From an uncultured Trueperaceae bacterium (GTDB lineage Bacteria; Deinococcota; Deinococci; Deinococcales; Trueperaceae): a DNA stretch of 13,432 bases. The notes under the pieces are model-generated. The model made no database searches. It was not told the origin of the DNA and saw nothing but the letters and a program-made list of their open reading frames with translations. The translations under genes and the position numbers were made by a program. Where the stretch lies: assembly GCA_937907415.1 (NCBI GenBank), contig CALCHY010000014.1, positions 1 through 13,432 of the forward strand, given 5' to 3'. This document shows, piece after piece, positions 6,933-13,432 of this stretch (positions are counted from its first letter, which is position 1; each line of letters opens with the position of its first letter).

Positions 6933-9171
6933 GAGACGTCTACTACAGTCTTTCTCCCGCATAAAGGACGAGCGGCTTCGCGAACTGATCTCGGAACTGG
7001 TTAAGATCAATAAAGAATTCGAAGATGCAGCCAACGCTCCGACAGCTCATTATCGACGCAAGATAGAAGCTTATGCGGACGAGTATGGTAAGGCCCTCGA
7101 CGCCACGTACTCAGACGAGGCCGCAACACCCGACAATGAAGAGTACCGGGTATCCAGTAAATCACTGGAACCTCGCGAGTTCAGCTCATTCATCACATTG
7201 AACAGCATTACATTGCTCAACTTTGGCTCGTACTATGGGGAAAACACCGTAGATCTAGGGCCAAGTGGCTCTCGCAATGTCACTGCATTCGTCGGGAGTA
7301 ACGGCGACGGTAAGACCACACTCTTCATCGCGCTCAATTGGGCGTTGTTTGGAGACGACTACCGGCAAGCGCTCTATGCAGAAAAGGGGCGCCGCCTAGA
7401 GGACCTGGTCAATCGGGCCGCAGTCAAGGAAGCAAGTGCGACCAGCACTCCACTCACGGCGTCTGTCACACTCTGGTTCACTGTTGCGGGAACCAATTAC
7501 TACGTGACTCGCGAAGTAGTCGCGAGCGCAGCTGCCCGAGGCGAGAGCACGGACGTTTCCATCCAGCCGCGCCCCACGAAGCTTCGAAAGCTAGACGCTC
7601 GAGGAAACCATACCGAGCTCTTGGAGGGAGCACTCATTAGTCTCTTGTCTCCTATGCCCAGTAGGGTCCGAGACTTCTACCTGTTTGACGGAGACGGGAT
7701 CAACCGGTTCGTTGCACGCGGGGCGCAGGAACAAGTTCGGCTAGCGATACGCCGCGTCGTGGGCATTGAGGCGCTTGAAAAGACTGCCGATGACTTGCGA
7801 CGTGTGAGTGCAGCGTTCAGAAGCGATGGCCGGCGGGCGTCAACAGGCGAGCTCGCCACAATTCAGGCGCAACTTGAGGAGAAGCAGAACCAGGTTGCGG
7901 CCGAGCGACAAAAGATGGACAAGAATCGGGCCGAGCTCATTGCACTACGGTCGCGGATTGACGAACTGAATGCCCATCTCGCGAGTGCAGAAGATGCTCA
8001 ACCGCTCCAACAACGTCGAGAAGAGCTGGAGCAACAGATCCGTGAGCTTCGCGAAGAAGAGGAGCGCCTTGTCTACCAACTCCGAGAGCTGGCTTGCCAC
8101 GCAAGTACCCTATTTGCATCCGATGCCGTGGCTCGCTTGGTTGCCGACATCGACAGAGAACGCCAGATGGGTGCAATCCCAGGTCCCATCAGTAAGCAAC
8201 TAATCGCAGACCTCTTGGAGATGGAAGAGTGCATTTGCGGAACGGATATTGCGCCAGGCACTACTCCCCGAGCGGTTCTCGAGCGGAAGCTGAGTGATTT
8301 TGCTTCGCAGACGGAGCTGGCCGAGACCCAGCTTGCGCTGTTCTACGAGTTAGCAAGTACAGATAGGTGGGTCACAGACAAAGCAGACCAACTCGATCGG
8401 AGCTGGAAGTCTCTTGCGAGAGTTCGTGATCGACTTCGGGATGCACGCACTAAGCTGAGGGACGTTTCAGACAAACTTTCTGGCATTGAGATAGTTGACC
8501 GTTCCGGCTGGGAGAGGGAGCGCCGGGAGCGTGATCAGCAACGCGTACGTGCGGAAGCAACTGTGATGACGGCTACCGAGAGGATCAATGAGCTTGAGGC
8601 CGTCATCGAGTCATTAAAGGGCACGGAGCTGCGCCTCGCAAGCAAGCAAGAAGAAGCTCGAATAGCATCGCTCCGTGCCGCATGGTCTGAGGCCGCTGAG
8701 GCAAATGTACGGAACGTGTTCACGGACTTCGCTGCACAGGCCCGAAGAGACATTCAACGGGAGACCGGAATTCTTTGGCAGAGCATGTTAGACAACGTTG
8801 CCGGTTACCAAGTTGAAGTCAGCCCAGACTTCGCACTTGGGGTCTCGGACAATTTAGGACAACAGGCGCTCCACGAGTTGGCAATGGGCCAACAGCAATG
8901 TCTAGCGCTAGCTTTTGTCCTCTCAATTGCTCGCGTCGCGGAGACACGTCCTCCATTGGTAATTGACATGCCTTTCGGTCGACTCGGGCACGACGTAGCG
9001 GGCAAGGTCGCGGCCAAGCTGCCGCTGCTTACGGAACAGCTGATACTGTTCGTGCTTCCAGGAACCGAGTGGAATGACAACATTCGAGAGGCAATCGGCC
9101 CATCACTTGCACGGGAGTACCACCTTGTCTACGACCACGAAAGTCAACGTACACGTATCAATCCTGACTGA
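6922..9171 (+). CDS. DndD-like SMC/Rad50-type ATPase with a CxC hook
   Basis: 749 aa. Residues ~1-88 form a helical N-terminal extension unusual for the family. The SMC head begins at ~91 (ITLNSITLLNFGSYYGEN), with Walker A GSNGDGKT (125-132). LFDGDGINRF (~254-263) resembles the FFDGE element of DndD. Two long coiled-coil arms (~305-425 and ~460-640) flank a hook with CICG (C437, C439), expected to bind zinc and join two molecules. The C-terminal head has a signature-like ELAMGQQQ (~652-659, in place of LSGGQ) and Walker B LVIDMPFGRL (~679-688), close to the LVIDTPLGRL of DndD. DndD is the ATPase of DNA phosphorothioation, but dndC- and dndA-type genes are absent here. The ATG overlaps the helicase stop by 11 bases and has GAGG six bases upstream, indicating coupled translation. 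Likely partner of the helicase in DNA sensing. Confidence 0.85.
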   Translation: MHSKRRLLQSFSRIKDERLRELISELVKINKEFEDAANAPTAHYRRKIEAYADEYGKALDATYSDEAATPDNEEYRVSSKSLEPREFSSFITLNSITLLNFGSYYGENTVDLGPSGSRNVTAFVGSNGDGKTTLFIALNWALFGDDYRQALYAEKGRRLEDLVNRAAVKEASATSTPLTASVTLWFTVAGTNYYVTREVVASAAARGESTDVSIQPRPTKLRKLDARGNHTELLEGALISLLSPMPSRVRDFYLFDGDGINRFVARGAQEQVRLAIRRVVGIEALEKTADDLRRVSAAFRSDGRRASTGELATIQAQLEEKQNQVAAERQKMDKNRAELIALRSRIDELNAHLASAEDAQPLQQRREELEQQIRELREEEERLVYQLRELACHASTLFASDAVARLVADIDRERQMGAIPGPISKQLIADLLEMEECICGTDIAPGTTPRAVLERKLSDFASQTELAETQLALFYELASTDRWVTDKADQLDRSWKSLARVRDRLRDARTKLRDVSDKLSGIEIVDRSGWERERRERDQQRVRAEATVMTATERINELEAVIESLKGTELRLASKQEEARIASLRAAWSEAAEANVRNVFTDFAAQARRDIQRETGILWQSMLDNVAGYQVEVSPDFALGVSDNLGQQALHELAMGQQQCLALAFVLSIARVAETRPPLVIDMPFGRLGHDVAGKVAAKLPLLTEQLILFVLPGTEWNDNIREAIGPSLAREYHLVYDHESQRTRINPD

Positions 9172-9185
9172 TAGGGAGCTTGACA

Positions 9186-9683
9186 ATGCCTCTTAGCATT
9201 ACTAGAACCTCGGTCCGAGCCGAAAAGAGCTGGCATGACTTCTACCGAAACTGCACTTCCGAGTCCCGTGAGTCTGCCCTCGAAGTGCCCTTCTCTACAA
9301 TGCGCCACGCCTTTGTTGCGTTCGCCTGCATCGGCTGGAAGTGCAATTGCTACGTCGAATTGAAGGATAAACAGGAACTCTTCATCGCCCCATCCCTCGA
9401 GAAGGAGCACGTTGCCGTACTAGTCGCATTGGCCTATGACAGGCTAATTGCCCAAGGAGTGGACTACAGGACCGCGATTGAAAGAGTCTCTTCTAGCAAT
9501 GGGTTTGTGCCTGTCGTCGAAGGGTGGGCTCAGGGTGGTGCGCAGATCTTCCGCGATTGGCTAGAGGGTAGCTCGCTTGGCGTAGGTTCTGGATATCCCG
9601 ACTTCCCCCCGAGCCCTGTGAGTCCACATCGAACTGAAGCGCTGATCGAGCTAGTCATACCAGAAGCAAGGCGAATTCTGTAG
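9186..9683 (+). CDS. 165-aa protein of unknown family, third gene of the helicase/SMC operon
   Basis: It starts at ATG 9186, seven bases after AGGGAG (9173-9178); the TTG at 9180 in the same frame is less likely. The gap after the SMC stop is 14 bases, so it is in the same operon. It is a soluble protein: no signal peptide or membrane span. The N-terminal half has a phenylalanine-rich segment (FSTMRHAFVAFACIGW) and three Cys around CIGWKCNCY (~48-56), then a predicted beta strand (QELFIAPS) and a helix (EHVAVLVALAYDRLIAQG). The C-terminal ~40 residues are rich in Pro and Ser and probably flexible until a final helix. I do not recognise the family. By position it is probably an accessory or specificity subunit for the helicase-SMC pair. 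It does not resemble the small DndE protein as far as I can tell. Confidence 0.75.
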   Translation: MPLSITRTSVRAEKSWHDFYRNCTSESRESALEVPFSTMRHAFVAFACIGWKCNCYVELKDKQELFIAPSLEKEHVAVLVALAYDRLIAQGVDYRTAIERVSSSNGFVPVVEGWAQGGAQIFRDWLEGSSLGVGSGYPDFPPSPVSPHRTEALIELVIPEARRIL

Positions 9684-9749
9684 TTTGGTTCTTGAGCCTA
9701 TGCGCTGTGTGCTGGAGCTTTGAGAAGCCTGTGCCTCGGCACACCTAGT

Positions 9750-10525
9750 GGAGTTTGGATCGTGCGGCACACTGTAGATGATGCGCGCCCATACGTCGTC
9801 GCGATACGGTGTCATCGCAGAACAGGTGCCAGTGGCGGCCGCCAGGGCAACCGGCCCCTCGTTCAGCAATACGCTCAGCACCGGCGACCGCAGAACACTT
9901 GCGTTGACATTCTTCTTCGCAGCGCTCGATCGCACCCCATAAGAGCGACGGCGTGGTCGTGATCGACGACCCCATTACGAGCCTGGACGAACACCGCTCA
10001 CTTGCAGCGGTTCGGCAAGTCCGCAAGCTTGTCGACTAGGTCACCCAGGTAATCATCCTCTCCCATTCGAAGCGCTTCCTCTGCGCGCTGTGGGAGGAGG
10101 CACCGAAGCCGTGGCGATCCGCCTGCCAACGCACGCACCTGGACCACGGCTCGGCCTTCGCTCCGTGGGACGTGAACGACGACCTGGTAACCGGACACGA
10201 CAGGCGTTACGCGCTGGTCGACAGCTTCATTCGGGGCGGCAGTTCCGCACCGGAAAGAGAAGTAGCAGCCGCCCTCAGGCACATCCTGGAGAAGTTCGTG
10301 CGCATTGCCTACGCCCGCTTCTGCCCACCAGGCACACTCATCGGGAGATTCATCAGCACCTGCGAGTACGCGCTGACCAGCGGCGAGCCCGCACCCTCTG
10401 CCGAGGACCTTGAGGAGCTAAAGACGCTCAAGGATTACGCCAACCAGTTCCACCGCGATACGAACCCATCCGCCCTGTGTCATTCAACTGCGGGGAGCTA
10501 CGCGGCTTCTGCCACCGCACACTGA
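9750..10525 (+). pseudogene. Decayed C-terminal part of an AAA-family ATPase
   Basis: Joined across frames, this region spells the conserved C-terminal half of large AAA/RloC-like ATPases. Frame 3 gives DDARPYVVAIR (~9777-9809). Frame 1 gives VPVAAARATGPSFSNTLSTG and then DRRTLALTFFFAALDRTP (~9826-9939). Frame 2 gives the Walker B segment VVVIDDPITSLDEHRS (~9953-10000), an in-frame TAG at 10037-10039, then VIILSHSKRFLCALW and a long tail ending at TGA 10523. There are thus at least two frameshifts (near 9815 and 9940) and one nonsense codon. The 5' part of the gene, including any Walker A, is missing. The sequence looks more GC-rich than its neighbours. It is a broken relic of another defence-type ATPase, probably inactive. 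The left edge is approximate. Confidence 0.75.
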
Positions 10526-10777
10526 GGTTCACAAGGCGAAAGTATGTACCGTTGGTGGGGCCGTCGGCCTGGGCTGGTGCCGAGCATCGCAGCCAGCCGC
10601 CTGGCTGACAACGCACCAACTTGGACGCCCTATGGAATTGGCGAGCAATTGAGGACCAACACGATGAACGCGTGCCCACTTGGAGGCATCGACGTGAGGC
10701 TTCAGAATCCGCAGATCAGGTAAGCCTAGCTCCAATTGACAACTGCCTAGGCCGAATCCGTCCAGTAGTCGGGTCCG
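10526..10777. other. Intergenic stretch before the restriction-modification genes
   Basis: About 250 bases with no open frame that I would defend. A TTGACA at 10736-10741 looks like a -35 box, but no good -10 box lies 16-18 bases after it. It probably contains the junction between the relic ATPase and the R-M insertion. Confidence 0.35.
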
Positions 10778-10786
10778 TGATACGGT
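10778..10786 (+). promoter_or_regulatory. Extended -10 promoter giving a leaderless methyltransferase mRNA
   Basis: TGA-TACGGT matches an extended -10 element (TGN-TANNNT). Its last base is six bases before the GTG at 10793, so the predicted transcription start coincides with the start codon. There is no Shine-Dalgarno, as expected for a leaderless transcript. Leaderless GTG/ATG starts are common in actinobacteria. Confidence 0.5.
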
Positions 10787-10792
10787 CACTGC

Positions 10793-11599
10793 GTGGCGAC
10801 GCTAGTACCTACACTCGAGATTCCTCGCCCATCACCACCCCTCAAATGGGCTGGCGGAAAGCGTTGGCTCGTTCAGACTTTAGAGCGCTCATGGTCCGTG
10901 CACAGCGATAAACGGTTGGTTGAACCGTTCGTAGGAGGCTTGGCTGTCTCCCTTGGCCTCGGCCCAAAGAATGCCCTTCTCAACGACGTAAACGAGCATC
11001 TAATAAATTTCTACAAATGGATTCAAGTTGGCCTGATTATCGAACTAGATTTCGAAAACAGTCCTGAATACTACTACTCAGCTCGTGGTCGGTTCAATGC
11101 GCTCATTAAATCTGGCGGCGCCGCCTCAAAGGAATCCGCAGAGCTCTTTTATTATCTGAACCGAACTGGCTATAACGGCCTTTGCAGGTTCAACAGAGGC
11201 GGCCTATTCAATGTTCCCTACGGAAGGTATAAGCGAATAAACTACGTGAGTGATTTTCTCGATCTCCAACCGGTCATACAGGACTGGAAGTTCACCGCAT
11301 CGGATTACAGCGAGATCGAGATCGAGCAAGGTGACATGGTATACGCAGACCCACCGTATGACGTCGAATTTACCGCATACAGCAAGAGCCCGTTCGGCTG
11401 GAATGACCAGGTCGAGCTTGCCAAGTGGCTGGCAAATCTCCGAGTTCCAGTTATAGCTTCAAACCAGGCTACACAGCGAATACTCGACTTATACGCCAGC
11501 CTGGGGTTCGAGGTGAACACACTGAGCGCGCCGAGGAGAATCTCGTGCAATGGAGATAGGACCCCAGCATTCGAGATGCTCGCGACGTTACGCCTGTAG
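10793..11599 (+). CDS. Dam/D12-class DNA adenine-N6 methyltransferase
   Basis: 268 aa from GTG 10793, close to the usual length of Dam and DpnM (270-285). It transfers a methyl group from S-adenosylmethionine to adenine in a short target. The N-terminal motif PPLKWAGGK (15-23) and VEPFVGG (43-49) bind the cofactor, LNDVN (63-67) follows, and then the segment LNRTGYNGLCRFN (122-134), typical of Dam. The catalytic DPPY is at 186-189. The order motif I before IV places it in the alpha class with Dam, DpnM and EcoRV-M. Its partner endonuclease follows after 53 bases. The target sequence cannot be read from the protein; family members recognise GATC or GATATC among others. The start lacks a Shine-Dalgarno and is best explained as leaderless. 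Confidence 0.93.
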   Translation: MATLVPTLEIPRPSPPLKWAGGKRWLVQTLERSWSVHSDKRLVEPFVGGLAVSLGLGPKNALLNDVNEHLINFYKWIQVGLIIELDFENSPEYYYSARGRFNALIKSGGAASKESAELFYYLNRTGYNGLCRFNRGGLFNVPYGRYKRINYVSDFLDLQPVIQDWKFTASDYSEIEIEQGDMVYADPPYDVEFTAYSKSPFGWNDQVELAKWLANLRVPVIASNQATQRILDLYASLGFEVNTLSAPRRISCNGDRTPAFEMLATLRL

Positions 11600-11634
11600 G
11601 TATGTTGTCGAGATACATGGAGCGGCAAACAGGC

Positions 11635-11640
11635 TAAGAT
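11635..11640 (+). promoter_or_regulatory. Possible -10 box for the endonuclease gene
   Basis: TAAGAT lies 12 bases before ATG 11653 and 6 bases before the in-frame TTG 11647. This allows a near-leaderless transcript separate from the methyltransferase message. No good -35 box or TGN extension is present. Separate weak transcription of the nuclease would let methylation come first when the module enters a new host. Confidence 0.3.
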
Positions 11641-11652
11641 CAACTCTTGTCA

Positions 11653-12924
11653 ATGACTAACGCTGCCTGGAAGCTTCTGGATTCTCACTTGAGTCTACAA
11701 AACCGGCTTGCCGATGGCGAGAGTGTCGCTATCTCTGCCGAGACCATCAAGGCAGTTACGAAGCGCGAGCCGCGTCTAATGACCAAGTTTGACTCGCGAA
11801 TCCAAAGGCCCCCAACCCTAAGCAATGCAACCATATTGCCCGTAAGAAACGGCGAGTACGTGATTCTACCGGGAGACGGTTATCACGAGGTGGAAGACTT
11901 ACCAACGTCCGACTTGTGGACCCTGCCTGACTCGGCAAAGAAGCTCACAAGTCTTCCATGGAAGAGCGGGCCAAGCTCTGAAAGCCAATTGCTTGACATG
12001 ACCTACTCGTCCGGTTTGCTGAATGAATTTCTTGAGGAGCCTGAACAGTACCTGACCGTTCGCGGCCGGCTACGTTCACCGGATTTTGAATTCAGGTTTC
12101 AAACCTCGTTCGGAATCGAACTCGTGCATGTGTCCGGCGTACAAGTTGAGGTTGATGCAGGCTACGAAGGGACTAGTCTCAATTTAGTCGAGGCTAAGCT
12201 CGGTAAGCGAGACGATTTCCATATTCGACAACTCTATTATCCGGTTCGCATGTGGCAGGAACGTCTCCCCGCCAAGCCAGCACGTGCCGTTTTCATCACG
12301 TACTCTGACCGCGTCACATCGCTTCGGCTTTATGACTTCTCCCCGGCTGATTACTATGGCGGGCTCGTACTCACGAAAGCTGCGGACTACGTATTGGACG
12401 ACCAAGAGTTCCGTATTGACCTCCACGAGATATTGGCAAACACGCGGCCCGGACTTGCCCCTGAAGGCGTAACCTTCCCACAGGCGGACGACATGGCCAA
12501 AGTGCTTGATGTTGTCGATGCAACCGCTGCGGGCGTAACAGATACTAACGAAATCATGGAACGCTACGGTTTTGCTTCGCGGCAAGCAGTGTATTACCCT
12601 ACGGCAGCCCGCTACTTAGGTCTACTTGAGCGCTCGGGGACGGAGCGGCGACTTACCGAAGTAGGGCATGTCTTCAGCACCGCCCCACGCAAGTTCCGAC
12701 ACAAGCTCGTGTTGGAGAGGCTTGCAGCTTTGTCGGTCTTCAGGTTCGCCTTGGAATACGCAATCGCAAATCAGGGGCAGCTACCGCAGGCAGAAGCCAT
12801 CGCAGACCGGATATCCTCGGAATCAATACAAGCGGGCTTGCCGTTGGGCGGGACGACCCTTCTGCGGAGAGCTGCAACGGTTAGAAGTTGGACGCAATGG
12901 GCGCTGAACGTGGTTGATGAGTAA
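11653..12924 (+). CDS. Type II restriction endonuclease, PD-(D/E)xK, with a C-terminal winged helix
   Basis: 423 aa from ATG 11653 (TTG 11647 is an alternative). The catalytic core is seen in VEVDAGYEGTSLNLVEAKLG: D168, then E180-x-K182, the spacing of PD-(D/E)xK nucleases. It is followed by DDFHIRQLYYPVRMW, characteristic of a family of restriction enzymes paired with Dam-like methyltransferases, and a strand ARAVFITYSD. The N-terminal ~120 residues probably help DNA binding. Residues ~293-338 read as a winged helix-turn-helix (TDTNEIMERYGFASRQAVYY, then LGLLER and the wing ERRLTEVG). It cuts DNA unmodified by the adjacent methylase, protecting the cell against foreign DNA. No Shine-Dalgarno is visible. 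The gene appears complete, and no control (C) protein gene is next to it. Confidence 0.82.
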   Translation: MTNAAWKLLDSHLSLQNRLADGESVAISAETIKAVTKREPRLMTKFDSRIQRPPTLSNATILPVRNGEYVILPGDGYHEVEDLPTSDLWTLPDSAKKLTSLPWKSGPSSESQLLDMTYSSGLLNEFLEEPEQYLTVRGRLRSPDFEFRFQTSFGIELVHVSGVQVEVDAGYEGTSLNLVEAKLGKRDDFHIRQLYYPVRMWQERLPAKPARAVFITYSDRVTSLRLYDFSPADYYGGLVLTKAADYVLDDQEFRIDLHEILANTRPGLAPEGVTFPQADDMAKVLDVVDATAAGVTDTNEIMERYGFASRQAVYYPTAARYLGLLERSGTERRLTEVGHVFSTAPRKFRHKLVLERLAALSVFRFALEYAIANQGQLPQAEAIADRISSESIQAGLPLGGTTLLRRAATVRSWTQWALNVVDE

Positions 12925-12957
12925 CTGCGATTAGGGAACCTTCTATCGCATCTTAAG

Positions 12958-13012
12958 CTGAAGTTCCGATTGTTGCCGTTGTGGTTCTCTCGTCCAGCAC
13001 GCAAAGTGCTGG
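12958..13012 (-). repeat. Left copy of a 55-bp imperfect direct repeat with a hairpin
   Basis: It aligns without gaps to 13378-13432, with 41 of 55 bases equal by my count. It begins with CTGAAGTTCCG and ends with a perfect stem-loop CCAGCAC-GCAAA-GTGCTGG (12994-13012). In the right copy the equivalent region precedes and includes a start codon on the minus strand; here that ATG has become AAT. It is therefore probably the 5' end of a truncated second copy of the minus-strand gene to the right. Confidence 0.55.
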
Positions 13013-13035
13013 CGTGCAAGTATGCGGCTGGGTAT

Positions 13036-13391
13036 CTACACATTGATGTTAGCCTGCAAATCCGGCGCCATCTGCTGGATCTCGTTCGAGGTGAATGGCT
13101 CATGGTCGGCTCCTAAGCAGCGCCTCGTACTCGCTCAGTGTCAAGCGATACCTAGGTCTACGAGCTAAGGCGATGCAACAAGCTTGGTTCTCCCTCGACA
13201 AGGAATGGCAACAGCCCGGCCTGTGGTACCGTGAGGACGGTAGCGAAGTAGATCTCATCGTCGCTGAGGCTTTCGCAGGCGCTTCCGGTAGGCGAGGTGC
13301 TCGTATTCCGCCCCATGAAAACAAGGCCACTCGTAGAGCCCACGGCCTTGAGGGTGCGCAAGTCGACAATGACTAGCCTGAAGTTCCGCAT
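13036..13391 (-). pseudogene. Frameshifted small gene of unknown family
   Basis: On the minus strand, ATG 13391 opens MRNFRLVIVDLRTLKAVGST and continues through GSACESLSDDEIYFATVLTV and GLLPFLVEGEPSLLHRL before a stop at 13158. In the next frame the reading continues as RRPRYRLTLSEYEALLRSRP (stop at 13100), and in the third frame as EPFTSNEIQQMAPDLQANIN, ending at TAG 13036-13038. The three pieces join without gaps into a plausible ~117-aa soluble protein, so two small indels appear to have broken one gene. I do not recognise the family. The upstream hairpin at 13414-13432 would be in its leader. It could instead be chance, because the plus strand is also open for 93 codons here. Confidence 0.35.
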
Positions 13392-13432
13392 GGTGGAAGC
13401 GTAGTTCCCCCGTCCTGCACGCGAAGTGCGGG
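13378..13432 (-). repeat. Right copy of the 55-bp repeat with a hairpin
   Basis: It carries the stem-loop CCTGCAC-GCGAA-GTGCGGG (13414-13432), in which the changed stem position is a T-G wobble instead of the A-T pair in the left copy, so the fold is kept although the bases differ. On the minus strand it covers the leader and first codons of the frameshifted gene. It runs to the window edge and may extend further. Confidence 0.55.

Noticed and set aside
4866..9683. A complete Dnd phosphorothioation system
   Set aside because: Only a DndD-like ATPase is recognisable; no cysteine desulfurase, PAPS-reductase-like DndC, DndB or DndE is seen in the window.
10529..10789. Minus-strand frame of 86 codons before the methyltransferase
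   Set aside because: No recognisable protein features, no ribosome binding site, and it runs against neighbouring genes in a junction region.
13095..13376. Plus-strand open frame of 93 codons
   Set aside because: No ribosome binding site; the minus strand gives a more protein-like reading across joined frames. Kept as an alternative in that entry only.
12958..13432. Repeats considered as CRISPR or integron attC sites
   Set aside because: Only two copies, 420 bases apart with no regular spacers and no cas genes; the attC core bases (RYYYAAC / GTTRRRY at the ends) are not present.

Overview
The window looks like a defence-rich genomic island next to a tRNA gene, probably from an actinobacterium. 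Reasons: moderately high GC by eye; a C-terminal sunset-type domain, typical of Gram-positive and actinobacterial surface proteins; and candidate leaderless or near-leaderless starts behind TANNNT boxes. The phylum is inferred, and no core gene fixes the species.

Layout. 125-258 holds a tRNA-Val(CAC) gene with its own promoter, followed by a strong hairpin (284-312). 313-647 is degenerate sequence with no convincing gene. 648-4473 is a minus-strand operon read from right to left: an Mrr-family restriction endonuclease, a secreted protein, a short paralogue of that protein lacking a signal peptide, and a 701-aa NERD nuclease-like protein with one membrane span and a C-terminal sunset domain. 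4474-4855 is a divergent intergenic region. 4866-9683 is a plus-strand operon of three genes: a phospholipase-D-nuclease/SF2 helicase fusion, a DndD-like SMC ATPase with a CxC hook, and a 165-aa protein of unknown family. 9750-10525 is a decayed C-terminal piece of another AAA ATPase. 10793-12924 is a compact type II restriction-modification pair: a Dam/D12-class adenine methyltransferase and a PD-(D/E)xK endonuclease with a C-terminal winged helix. 12925-13432 carries two 55-bp imperfect direct repeats with a conserved hairpin and a frameshifted small minus-strand gene.

How the genes fit together. At least three independent DNA-targeting modules lie side by side. The plus-strand helicase/SMC/small-protein operon is the best candidate for an incompletely described system. 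Its SMC resembles the ATPase of DNA phosphorothioation (Dnd) systems, but no sulfur-transfer modification genes (dndA, dndC) are present here. An 11-bp sequence occurs in the divergent intergenic region and again, as a 13-bp perfect inverted repeat, inside the helicase gene between its nuclease and helicase domains; this could be a shared regulatory or recognition site. All functional statements rest on reading motifs in the sequence; no database search was done.
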